Below are positions 42,899 through 52,300 of a stretch of DNA of 64,000 nt, in pieces (the first letter of the stretch is position 1; every line of letters starts with the position of its first letter). The notes under the pieces were generated by a model. That model was given only the letters and a program-made list of their open reading frames with translations, was not told the DNA's origin and did not search any database. The stretch is taken from the NCBI GenBank assembly GCA_023701285.1, contig JAMPXH010000001.1, positions 25,516-89,515 on the forward strand, read 5' to 3'. A program made the translations under genes and the position numbers. This DNA comes from Candidatus Didemnitutus sp. (GTDB lineage: Bacteria; Verrucomicrobiota; Verrucomicrobiia; Opitutales; Opitutaceae).

Positions 42899-45800
42899 CT
42901 AGGGCGTCACGGGTGTGATCCTCAGCCGGAAGAAAAGTCGCGGCGCGTCCGCCTGCGGATAACGCGCCCGCCACACGGCGGTCTGCCCGTCGATGCTGAC
43001 CTGTTCGTGCTCCACGCCGGACATCGTCCAATCCGCCAGATCGGGAGCCACTTCCACGGCGTAAGCCACATCGGCCCGATCGACGGGGCGCGCGTAAAGA
43101 AAGAGCCAGTAGCCGTCGGCCGTCGTCGTCGCGGGCACGGCGGCGGTGTCGACTTCGAGCGGCGCGAGCCCGAGGGCGTATTCGACGAGGTTGGCGAGAC
43201 CATCGGCATCGGGGTCGGCAAGATCGGCCGCCGGGCCGGTGGCCTCGCTGCGACCGAAGTGCGTGAGGCGCCAGTTTTCCACGGCGGAGATCACCGTCAC
43301 AGTCACGGGCGTGCTCGTGACCGAGCCACCGGCGTTGGCGACGACGACATCATAGGTGCCGGCATCGGCGAGTTGCGCAGCGGCGCGGGTGAACGCCGGA
43401 CTGGTCGCGCCCTCGATCGGCGCGCCTTCGTGCCGCCATTGGTAGGTCGGATCGGGCGTGCCGGTGGCGGTGACGCTGAGCGTGAAGTCGCCGCCGGCGA
43501 TGACGGTGGCGGATTGCGGCGGAGTGACGATCTCCGGTGCGACGGCGGGCGGGGCGGGCGTGTATTCGACGGCGACGTTGTCGATCTTGTAGCTCGAGCC
43601 GTTGCTGGACGTGGAGAGGATGGCGAAGCTGTCGAATGCCGTGACGAGATTCGCCGTCGCCTCGGCAGCGAAGCCGTAGTCGACAAGCGCGCCGCCGGTC
43701 ACCCGGAAATCAACGCGCAAAGCGGAGGCGGAGGTGCGCGTGACGGCGAAGGTGGCGGTGTAATCCTGCCCGGCGACGAAGCTCTGGCTGTTGCCGCTGA
43801 AGGCGGCGACCGACGTGTAGATGTTGTTCGTGCTCGAAATCAACGTGGTGTTCGCCGTGCCCGGCAACCGCTGCATGAGCCGCAGGGTGCCGGAGGTCGC
43901 GCCGCTGCTGTCGGGATACTGCGCGGTGGTGGTGGCGATGTAGCCGTCGTAGCCGCCGAAGGAGGCGTTGTCACCGTCGGTGGCGCGCGTGGCGCCGTTG
44001 GAGTTGAAGAAGCCGAGGCGGAACCCGCCGGACGAAGTGCCGACGGTGGTGAAGTTCAGCGTGAACGTCACCGCGAGCGAATCGCCAACGTCGAGCGCCT
44101 GTGCGCCGCTGGCGGTGAAATACGCGAGCGCGTGCCGGCCACCAGGCACGAGCAGCGCACCGGAGTTGAGCGCGAGGTTGCCGGAGCTGCTCGTGCTCGA
44201 GCTATACCAGTGCGCGGAGCCGGGCAGATCCTGCGTCTTGAAGCCGCTGCCGGAGAAGGTGTCGTTCAACAGCAGCGTGCCGCCGGGCAGCGTCAGATCG
44301 GCGGCCTGGCTGAGCACGGATTGGCCGAGGCCGTTGGTCACCTCGACGGTGTAGGCACCGACCGCGGAGGGCTGGACATCGGCCAGCGTGAGCGTGGCCG
44401 CGGTTTCGCCGGGGAGCGCGAGCCCGTCCTTGAACCACTGGTAACCGAGCGGCGGCTGGCCGAGGGCGGCGACGGAGAAGGTCACCGTGCTGCCGGCGTT
44501 CGCGAGGCGGGAGACGGGTTGCGCCGTGATCTCGGGCGCGGAGGGCAGCACCGTGAGCTTGATCGGGAAACTGGTGGTCGCGCCCGCGGCGCTGGTGGCG
44601 ATGACGAGGTAACTGCCGCTGTCGGCGGGTTGCACGGCGGCGAACGCGAGGCTCGCTCCGGTGGCGCCGGCCACGGGCGCGTCGTCCTTGAACCATTGCA
44701 GCGTGGCGGCGAGCTCGCTCTCGAGCGCGACCGACAGCGTGACGGGGTTGCCCGCGTAGAGCGCGGACGAAGGCGTGAAGCTCGTGAAGCGCGGGGCCCG
44801 CGCGGCCTGCGTGCGGCCCTCGAAGACCGCGCCGACGTCGCCGCGCGCGAGCGGGCGCCCGATGGCGGGGCCGGTGGCGCCGCGATCGTGGGCGCCGACA
44901 TCGGCGCCGAGCGCGGGTCGGACCAAGCCGCGCAGGTCGCGCCGGGTGGCGGGGCTCGTCGCGACGGCGGCGCCGAGGGCCGGGCTTTCGGAAGCGGGCA
45001 CGGCGTAGCCGAGCGCGGCATCGGTCGCGAGCAGCACGGGCGTGCCGGTCGCGAAGCCCGCGGGAAGTGCGCCGGTGGAAGTGCCGCCGTAGGTGCCCGC
45101 GGCGTGCCAGGCCTGGTTGCCGGCGAAGGTGACGGCGGCGAGGGCGAAGCTGTTGGCGTCGTTGAAGAACAGCGCGGCGCCGTCGGTGGCGGCGCTTTGG
45201 ATGAGGTTGTTCGCGACGATGACGCCCGTCGGGGCGACAGTGCCGCCCTTGGACGGATCGCCGGTGGTGACACCGATCGCGAGTGGCGAGGTGCAGTCGA
45301 CGAGGGTGTTGTGGTAGATCTTCGCGTCGTTGGCGGACTCGTAGCCGGAGCTGTAGGTGGTGTCGCTCCAGCCGCCGCTGCCCTTCATGACGCAGATGGC
45401 GGCGTTCAGCTCGGTGCCGTCGACGTCCTGGAGGTAGTTGTTGCGCACGATGTGGCGCTGGCCGATGACGCGGATGCCGGAGCCGAGCGGCGAGCCGGGC
45501 TCGGCGAAGAAGAAGTTGCCCTCGACGAGACAGTCGTCGCCCGCGCGCAGGACGATGCCGCCGCGGCAATCGATGAAGGTGTTGTGGCGATAGATGTTCG
45601 CGCAGGATTTGTTGGAGATGATCTCGGGCTCGCCGGAGCCGGCGCGGTAGATGGCGCGCTCGAACAGGCAGTGCTCCACGGTGGAGGTCATGGCGAAGTT
45701 GATGAACTTTCCCTCGGCCAGGCGGACGATCTCGTAGCCGTTCTCGCCGATGTTGGTGCGCTCGCCGAAGTAGCAGTAGCGGATGCGGTGATGGCGCGGC

Positions 45801-46390
45801 ACATCCTGCGTGGGCGCGCGCGTGCCGGCCGTGAAAGCCTGGTCCTCATCGGGGCTGATGGTGATCAGCGGGTCGGGCGCGACCTTGTGGGCGAAGCTGC
45901 AATACTCGATCGTGTGCCGGAAACCGGCTAGGTAGAGCCAGGTCGTGCCGGAGACCGGGTCGGCGCCGGCATCGAAGTTGTTGAAACGGCAGTCGCGCAG
46001 CGTGCAGTCGGAGGAATTGGCGTCGAAGCGGAAGATGCCGCTCGGATAACCGGGACCGCCAGCGACGACATCGCCGTCGAACGTGAGCCCGGAGATGATC
46101 ATCCACGTGCCTTGGATCTTGAACTGCACGCCGCCCCCGAAGAAGACCCGGCCGGGATTTTCCGCGCGCATGACAACGGGCGCGGCCTCGGTGCCGGCGG
46201 CTTTGAGCGTGCGGATGACGTTCAGGTAGGTGCCATCCTTGAGCACGATCTCGTCACCGGCCTGCAACGTGGCGGGCAGCGAACCGAAGCCCGTCGCGGG
46301 ATCGAGGGTGTAGGTCGCAGCGCGGAGCGCCGGCGACAGGCCGCAGAGGAGGCCGACAAAGGCCAGCAGGCGAAACAAGAAGGAGGGCAC
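42899..46390 (-). CDS. polysaccharide lyase family 6 protein with Ig domains (first)
   Basis: The 1163-residue secreted protein has a signal peptide (residues 1-24) and a PL6 right-handed beta-helix up to about residue 480. PL6 enzymes cleave alginate or chondroitin/dermatan sulfate by beta-elimination. Catalytic-type residues are Lys261 in ISNKS and Arg282 in LRAGDD; the usual His next to that Arg (RHGD) is Ala283 here. Ig-like domains lie at about 530-700 and 950-1035, with a NDTFSG module (705-945) between them. The common C-terminal module with FFRLRI follows. The start is a GTG at 46390, and it is preceded by TATTCTCCCC. Confidence 0.85.
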   Translation of the reverse strand: MPSFLFRLLAFVGLLCGLSPALRAATYTLDPATGFGSLPATLQAGDEIVLKDGTYLNVIRTLKAAGTEAAPVVMRAENPGRVFFGGGVQFKIQGTWMIISGLTFDGDVVAGGPGYPSGIFRFDANSSDCTLRDCRFNNFDAGADPVSGTTWLYLAGFRHTIEYCSFAHKVAPDPLITISPDEDQAFTAGTRAPTQDVPRHHRIRYCYFGERTNIGENGYEIVRLAEGKFINFAMTSTVEHCLFERAIYRAGSGEPEIISNKSCANIYRHNTFIDCRGGIVLRAGDDCLVEGNFFFAEPGSPLGSGIRVIGQRHIVRNNYLQDVDGTELNAAICVMKGSGGWSDTTYSSGYESANDAKIYHNTLVDCTSPLAIGVTTGDPSKGGTVAPTGVIVANNLIQSAATDGAALFFNDANSFALAAVTFAGNQAWHAAGTYGGTSTGALPAGFATGTPVLLATDAALGYAVPASESPALGAAVATSPATRRDLRGLVRPALGADVGAHDRGATGPAIGRPLARGDVGAVFEGRTQAARAPRFTSFTPSSALYAGNPVTLSVALESELAATLQWFKDDAPVAGATGASLAFAAVQPADSGSYLVIATSAAGATTSFPIKLTVLPSAPEITAQPVSRLANAGSTVTFSVAALGQPPLGYQWFKDGLALPGETAATLTLADVQPSAVGAYTVEVTNGLGQSVLSQAADLTLPGGTLLLNDTFSGSGFKTQDLPGSAHWYSSSTSSSGNLALNSGALLVPGGRHALAYFTASGAQALDVGDSLAVTFTLNFTTVGTSSGGFRLGFFNSNGATRATDGDNASFGGYDGYIATTTAQYPDSSGATSGTLRLMQRLPGTANTTLISSTNNIYTSVAAFSGNSQSFVAGQDYTATFAVTRTSASALRVDFRVTGGALVDYGFAAEATANLVTAFDSFAILSTSSNGSSYKIDNVAVEYTPAPPAVAPEIVTPPQSATVIAGGDFTLSVTATGTPDPTYQWRHEGAPIEGATSPAFTRAAAQLADAGTYDVVVANAGGSVTSTPVTVTVISAVENWRLTHFGRSEATGPAADLADPDADGLANLVEYALGLAPLEVDTAAVPATTTADGYWLFLYARPVDRADVAYAVEVAPDLADWTMSGVEHEQVSIDGQTAVWRARYPQADAPRLFFRLRITPVTP

Positions 46391-46413
46391 GGGGAGAATA
46401 CAGGCAATGCGGC

Positions 46414-46440
46414 AGCAAAACCGGCCCGGAACGGGCCGGC
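46414..46440 (-). terminator. intrinsic terminator after the Ig-domain gene
   Basis: On the minus strand CCGGCCCG pairs with CGGGCCGG around a 3-base loop and is followed by TTTT. It lies between the gene at 46468 and the next at 46390. Confidence 0.7.
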
Positions 46441-46467
46441 GCGCGAAACCGGAGATTCAACCGCGAA

Positions 46468-49212
46468 TCAGGGCGCGTTCAGGCTGACGCTGAGGCGGAA
46501 GAAAGCGTTGGGATTGCCAGCCTGCGGGTAAACGGCCCGCCAAGTGGCGGTGTCGCCGACCACGGCGGCCTGCTCCTGCGCGACCGTCGTCCAGCTCTGC
46601 AGGTTCGTCGACACCTGCACCGTGTAGGTCAGGTCGCTGCGGTCGACCGGGCGCGTGTAGTTGAAGACCCACTGACCTTCTGCGCTGGCGGTGGCGGGCA
46701 GCGCGGCGACGTCGGCTTCGTTGGGATCGAAGCCGAGTGCGTATTCCACGAGGTTCACGAGTCCGTCCGCATCCGGATCGGCAAGGTCGGCGGCGTTGCC
46801 GGTCGCCTCGGGGGCGCCGAAATGGGTCACGCGCCAAGTCTGGAGCGCCGAGAACGGGCTGGCGACGGTCAGCACCGCGACGTTGCTCGTGGCGGAACCG
46901 GCACTGTTGGTCACGACAACATCGTAATCGCCCGCATCGCCGGCGGCGGCCGACGCGATCGTGTAGGAGGCGCCGGTCGCACCGTCGATCGCCACCCCGC
47001 CCTTGCGCCATTGGAACGAAGGCACGGGCGTGCCCGTGGCATCGGCGCTGAAGGTCACGCTCTCGCCCGGACTCACCGAGGCCGATTGCGGCTGCGCCAG
47101 GATCGTCGGTGCCACCGCCGCGGGCGCAGCGGTGTGCGTCACGACGAAGTTATCGAGCGTGAAGGTGGAGCCGCTGGCCGAAGTGGAGAGGACGGCGAAG
47201 CTGTCGAAACCGGTCAGGGCGGAGTCGGTCTCGATCTCGAAGCCGTAGGCGGGGAGCGTGCCGCCCACGGCTTGGAAGGTGAAGCGGATCTTGCCGGCGG
47301 CGGTGCGGACGGCGCTGACACTGAAGGTGTAGTTGATGCCGGTGGCGAAGGACTGGCTGTTGCCAGGGAAGTCGTCGACCGCCGTGTAGTTGCCCACCGT
47401 GGAGAGGAGGGCGCCGGAGGAGCTGGGATTGACGCGACGCATGAAGTTCATGCTGCCGACGAGGCGGGCGTCGGTGTCGGGGAACGTGCCCGTAGTCGTG
47501 GCAATGAACCCGTCGTAGTTGGTGAAGGACGCGTTGTCGCCGTCGGTGGCACGGGTGGCGCCGTTGGAGTTGAAGAGACCGAAGCGCAGGCCGCCGGAGG
47601 AATTGCCGACGGTGGAGAAGTTGAGCGTGAAGGTGACACGCAGCTCGTCGCCGATCTCGAGCGTGCGGGCGCCGCTCTCGGTGAAGTAAGCGAGGGCGTG
47701 GCGGCCGGCCGGCACGAGGAGCGCGCCGGATTGGAGCGCGAGGTTGCCGGTGCTGCTAGTGCTGGAGCTATACCAGTGCGCGGAGGTCGGCAGGCTCTGG
47801 GTGATGAAGTTGGCGCCCGAGAAGGTGTCGTTCAGCAACGTGGTGCTGGTCGGGGCGGCGGCGACGACCGTGAGTGTCGCGACGGAACTGAGGGTGGTGC
47901 CGGCGGCGTTGGTGACCGCGACGCTGTAGGAGCCCGCCTGCGCGAGCGCCACGTTGGAGAGCGTGAGGGTGGCGGAGGTGGCATCGGGAACAGCGACACC
48001 ATTGCGGAGCCACTGATACGTGAAGGGCGCGGAACCGGTGGCGCGGACCACGAAGCTGGCGCTGCCGCCCGCCACCACCGTCTGTGAGAACGGCGGCGCG
48101 GTGATCGAAGGAGCGACGGGCGTGGTGTCGACGGTGAGGACGGCGGGGTCGCTGGTGACTTCGCCGGCGGCATTCGAGACCTTGACCGTATAGCTGCCGG
48201 CATCGGCGGCTTGCACGCTGGCGAGATTCAGGGTGGCGGAATTCGGTGCGGTGAGCAGCTGGCCGTCGCGATACCATTGATAGGTAAGCGGGGACGAACC
48301 GGTGGCGGTGACGGAAAACACCGCCGGATCGCCGGCGCGGGCGGTGGTCGCCGCGGGCTGGCTGGTGATCTCCGGGGGAGTCGGGGGCGGCACGCCGTAG
48401 TGGGTCACCGCAACGTTATCGAAGGTGATCTCGGTGACGGCCGCGACACTGTTGGCCGAACCGATGGCGAGCGCGATGGTGTCGAAGGCCGTGACGGCAC
48501 CGGCGACATCGGTCGTCGTGACCTCGTAGGCGGGCAGGCTGCCGCCGCTGTAGGTGGTGGTGACGCGGACCAGATCGGTATCGAGCCGCTCGACGCGCAG
48601 GGTCGCCCGGTAGACGGGGCCGGCCGTGAAGGTGGCGATGGGGCCGCCGCTGCCGCCGGTGAGGGCGATATAGGAACCGGTGGACGTGATCAGCTGGTTG
48701 GCCGTGGTTGAAGTGCGCTCGCGGAGCACCGTCGGATTGATGGCGGTGGGTGCGGCGTTGGTCGTCACGCCGTAGCCGATGTAGGTGACGGTCAGGTTGC
48801 TGTTATCGGCCGTGACCTTGGTATTGCCATTGGAATGGAGCAGGGCGAAGCGCAGGCCGCCGGCTTGGTTGGCGAACTCGGCCGTCGTCTTGAAGTCAAA
48901 GGCCAGTTCGATCGATTCGCCGATCGCGATGGTCGTTTCCGGGAAGTAGGCGGCCGCGTGACGGCCACCGGTCAGTGTGAGGATCAACGTGCCGCCGGAC
49001 GCAGCCAACGTCGAGGTGCCGCCGGAGGCGAACCACTGGAGCGTGCCAGGCGGATTCTGGGTGACGCGCTCGTTGTCGGTGAAGGTGTCGTTGACGATGA
49101 CCGTCTGCGGTCCGGTGGCGGCGGAAAGCGACAGCGCAGAAAGCGAGGCGGCCAGCAGGCAGGCAAACCGGGCAGCCAGTCGCCGGAGGGCGGGGGGAAA
49201 ACAGCAATTCAT
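46468..49212 (-). CDS. secreted Ig-domain protein with two NDTF modules
   Basis: The 914-residue protein has a signal peptide (about 1-31), a diverged NDTFTD module (about 36-270), two Ig-like domains (about 275-455), a second NDTFSG module (462-690), another Ig domain and the common C-terminal module. No catalytic motif is visible. It is probably a binding or adhesive partner of the PL6 lyases on either side. Its last 220 residues are over 90 per cent identical to those of the neighbouring PL6 gene at 49355. It has the AT-rich palindromic element in front of the ATG. Confidence 0.75.
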   Translation of the reverse strand: MNCCFPPALRRLAARFACLLAASLSALSLSAATGPQTVIVNDTFTDNERVTQNPPGTLQWFASGGTSTLAASGGTLILTLTGGRHAAAYFPETTIAIGESIELAFDFKTTAEFANQAGGLRFALLHSNGNTKVTADNSNLTVTYIGYGVTTNAAPTAINPTVLRERTSTTANQLITSTGSYIALTGGSGGPIATFTAGPVYRATLRVERLDTDLVRVTTTYSGGSLPAYEVTTTDVAGAVTAFDTIALAIGSANSVAAVTEITFDNVAVTHYGVPPPTPPEITSQPAATTARAGDPAVFSVTATGSSPLTYQWYRDGQLLTAPNSATLNLASVQAADAGSYTVKVSNAAGEVTSDPAVLTVDTTPVAPSITAPPFSQTVVAGGSASFVVRATGSAPFTYQWLRNGVAVPDATSATLTLSNVALAQAGSYSVAVTNAAGTTLSSVATLTVVAAAPTSTTLLNDTFSGANFITQSLPTSAHWYSSSTSSTGNLALQSGALLVPAGRHALAYFTESGARTLEIGDELRVTFTLNFSTVGNSSGGLRFGLFNSNGATRATDGDNASFTNYDGFIATTTGTFPDTDARLVGSMNFMRRVNPSSSGALLSTVGNYTAVDDFPGNSQSFATGINYTFSVSAVRTAAGKIRFTFQAVGGTLPAYGFEIETDSALTGFDSFAVLSTSASGSTFTLDNFVVTHTAAPAAVAPTILAQPQSASVSPGESVTFSADATGTPVPSFQWRKGGVAIDGATGASYTIASAAAGDAGDYDVVVTNSAGSATSNVAVLTVASPFSALQTWRVTHFGAPEATGNAADLADPDADGLVNLVEYALGFDPNEADVAALPATASAEGQWVFNYTRPVDRSDLTYTVQVSTNLQSWTTVAQEQAAVVGDTATWRAVYPQAGNPNAFFRLSVSLNAP
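46484..47140 (-). repeat. near-identical C-terminal coding segment, copy A
   Basis: This 657-base coding stretch matches 49371-50030 very closely at DNA level, including silent positions, which points to recent duplication or gene conversion between neighbouring genes. Confidence 0.85.
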
Positions 49213-49255
49213 GGGGATAATAATTATTATCGTAAGACCGGGCCCCGGCGCAAGC
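49213..49255 (-). promoter_or_regulatory. AT-rich palindromic promoter/operator element (Ig gene)
   Basis: On the minus strand GTTTCGGCTTGCG precedes GATAATAATTATTATC (49216-49231), a perfect 16-base palindrome, then CCCATG. The element before the gene at 52834 has the same box at the same distance (21 bases from GGCTTG to TAATAAT). A TTGCG-N17-GATAAT reading would be a sigma-70-like promoter with a start site only a few bases before the ATG, so the mRNA would be nearly leaderless. Confidence 0.6.
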
Positions 49256-49354
49256 CGAAACCTTGCAGAAGCAGCATGCCGTCGGGCGGGAGGCCGGTCG
49301 GGGCCGGCCTATTTATATAAGTAATTGCCTGTCAAACGATGCCGCGAACAGGCC

Positions 49355-52300
49355 TCACGGGACCGCGGGGCTGACGCTGAGGCGGAAGAAAGCGTTGGGA
49401 TTGCCGGCCTGCGGGTAAACGGCACGCCAAGTGGCGGTGTCGCCGACCACGGCGGCCTGCTCCTGCGCGACCGTCGCCCAAGTCTGCAGGTTCGTCGACA
49501 CCTGCACCGTGTAGGTCAGGTCGCTGCGACCGACGGGGCGCGTGTAGTTGAACACCCATTGGCCGTCCGCGCTGGCGGTGGCGGGCAGCGCGGCGACGTC
49601 GGCCTCCTTCGGATCGAAGCCCAGTGCGTATTCGACCAAGTTGACGAGGCCGTCCGCGTCCGGATCCGCGAGGTCGGCGGCATCGCCCGTCGCCTCAGGG
49701 GCGCCGAAATAGGTGACGCGCCAGGCCTGAAGCGCGGAGAGCGGGCTGGTGACCGTGAGCACCGCCACGTTGCTCGTAGCGGTGCCGGCACTGTTGGTCA
49801 CGACGACGTCGTAGTCGCCCGCATCGCCGGCGGCGGCGGACGCGATGGTGTAGGAGGCGCCGGTGGCGCCTTCGATCGCCACCCCACCCTTGCGCCACTG
49901 GAAGGTCGGCACGGGCGTGCCGGTGGCATCGGCGCTGAAGGTCACGCTCTCGCCCGGGTTCACCGAGGCCGATTGCGGCTGCGCGAGGATCGTCGGCGCC
50001 ACCGCCGCGGGCGCCGCCGTGTGCGTGACGGACACGTTGTCGATGAGGTAGCTGGAGCCGTTGGCGTTGGCCGAGACGGACAGCACGGCGAAGGCATCGA
50101 AGGCGTGCACGGTGCTCGCGTCGATCTCGCGCTCGAAACCGTAGGCGGTCAGGGCGCCGCCCGTGACGGTGAAGGAGAAACTCAGCCGCGCCTGCGCCGT
50201 GCGCGCCACGACGAGGCGCACGAGGTAGTTCGTGCCGGTGACGAAGCTCTGCGTGTTGCCGCCGATCGTGGCCAGCGCGGTGTAGACGTTTTGGGTGCTG
50301 GAGAGCAGCGTGCCGGCCACATCCGTGCGGCGTTGCATCAGGGTCAACGCGCTGGACGTGCCGTCGGGAATCTGTGGTGTGGTGGCGACGAGGAAGCCGT
50401 CGTATTGGGTGAAGCCGTCGTTGTTGCCGTCGGCGGGGCGCGCGACGCCGTTGGAATTGAAGAGCCCGACGCGGAAACCGCCGGAGCCGGTGCCGACCGA
50501 GGTGAAGTTGACGGTGAAGGCAACGACCAGTTCATCGCCGACCGCGAGCGATTGCGGGGCGCCGTCGGTGAAATACGCCAGCGCGTGCCGCCCGGCGGGC
50601 ACGAGCAGCGCGCCGGACTGGAGCGCGAGGTTGCCGCTGCTGCTGGTGCTGGAGCTGCGCCAGAGAGCGGAGACGGGCAGTTGCTGCGTCTTGAAGCCGC
50701 TGCCGGAAAACGTGTCGTTGAGCAGCAGCGCCTGACTCGCACCGAGCACCTCGACGAGCGCGCCGGTGCTCTCGACCTCGCCGTAACTGTTCGCAACGAC
50801 GACGGTGTAGGTGCCGGCGTCGCCAGGCTGGGCGTTGGCGATGGTGAGCGTGGCCGCGGTGGCGCCGGGGATCGCGATACCGTCGCGTTTCCACGTGTAG
50901 GTCAGCGGCAACTCACCGCTTGCGGACACGTGCAACGCGAACGTCGCACCGGCGGCGACGGTCTGGGCGGCGGGCGAGGCGGTGATGACGGGACGGCTCG
51001 GCGTAACGACCAAGGCGGCAGGCACCGAGAGGGCGGTGCCGGCGGCGTTGACAATGGCGACGGTGTAAGCGCCCTCGTCGGCTTCGAGCACAGAGGCGAA
51101 GGTGAGCGTGGCGCCGGTCGCACCCGCGAGTGGCGCGTCGTCCTTGAACCATTGGTAGGTGAAGGGGCCTTCGCCGCCGACGGTGACGGAGAACGACGCC
51201 GGGCCGAACTCAGGGGCGGTCTGACTGGCCGGCGACACGAGGATCAGCGGCGCCATGGCGGTGCTGTTGCGGCCGTCGTAGCTCGGGCCCACGTCGGCGC
51301 GGGTGAGCGGGCGGTTGAGCACGGCGCCGGTGGCCTGGCTGTCGTAGCTGCCGGCATCGCGCGTGGCGCCGCGGAACTTGCCGCGGAGATCGCGCACGGT
51401 GGCGGGTATCGTGGCGGGCGCCTGGCCGAGGACGGGGCTGCCGGGTTGCGGCACATGGTAGCCGAGGCCGGCGTCGGCCGCGAGTTGCACGGGGGCACCC
51501 GTGGTGACTCCGGTGGCGGGCTGGATCGCGCCGTAGGTGCCGGACGGATGATAAAACCAGTTAGCGGAGAAGGCGACGGAGGAGATCGACCAGCCGTTGG
51601 CGTCGTTGAAGGTGAGGATGGCGCCGTCGCCCGCGGCGCTTTGCACGACGTTGCCGCGGACCTCGACGCCCACGGGTGCGGTGGTGCCGGAGCTGGCGGA
51701 GGTGGCGCCGAGGTTCAGCGGCTGTGCGCTGTTCACGATGGTGTTGTGGAAGATCCGGGCATAGCCGGCGGATTCGTAGGCGTTGTTGCCGGAGTTCACG
51801 TCCCACTCTCCGCTGCCCTTCGTCACGCAGATGGCGGCGCGGAAGCCGGTGCCATCGATGTCCTGCAGGTAGTTGTTGCGCACGAGGTGACGCAGGCCGA
51901 TGACGCGGATGCCCGAGCCCATGACGGAGCCCGGTTCGCCGAAGAAGAAGTTGCCCTCGACGACGCAATCGTCGCCGTGCCGGAGCACGATGCCGCCCTT
52001 GCAGTGGATGAAGGTGTTGTAGCGGTAGATGTTGTTGCGCGATTTGTTGGAGATGACCTCGGGCTCGTAGCCGGTGACGTCGGCGCCGTAGATCGCCTTC
52101 TCGAAGACGCAGTATTCGACGACGGTGGAGAGATCATACATCTGGTATTCGCTGCCGCCGGTGCGGATGGTCTCGTAGCCGTTGTCGGAGATGTTGGTGC
52201 GTTCGCCGAAGTAGCAGTAGCGGATGAGGTGGCGGCGCGGGATGTCGCGCGTCGGGTAGGTGCCGGCCGGGGCGCTGTCGTCCTCCTGCGGCACGATGTT

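Noticed and set aside
43007-45931. Long plus-strand open frame opposite the first PL6 gene
   Set aside because: Same reasoning: shadow of the PL6 gene in GC-rich DNA.
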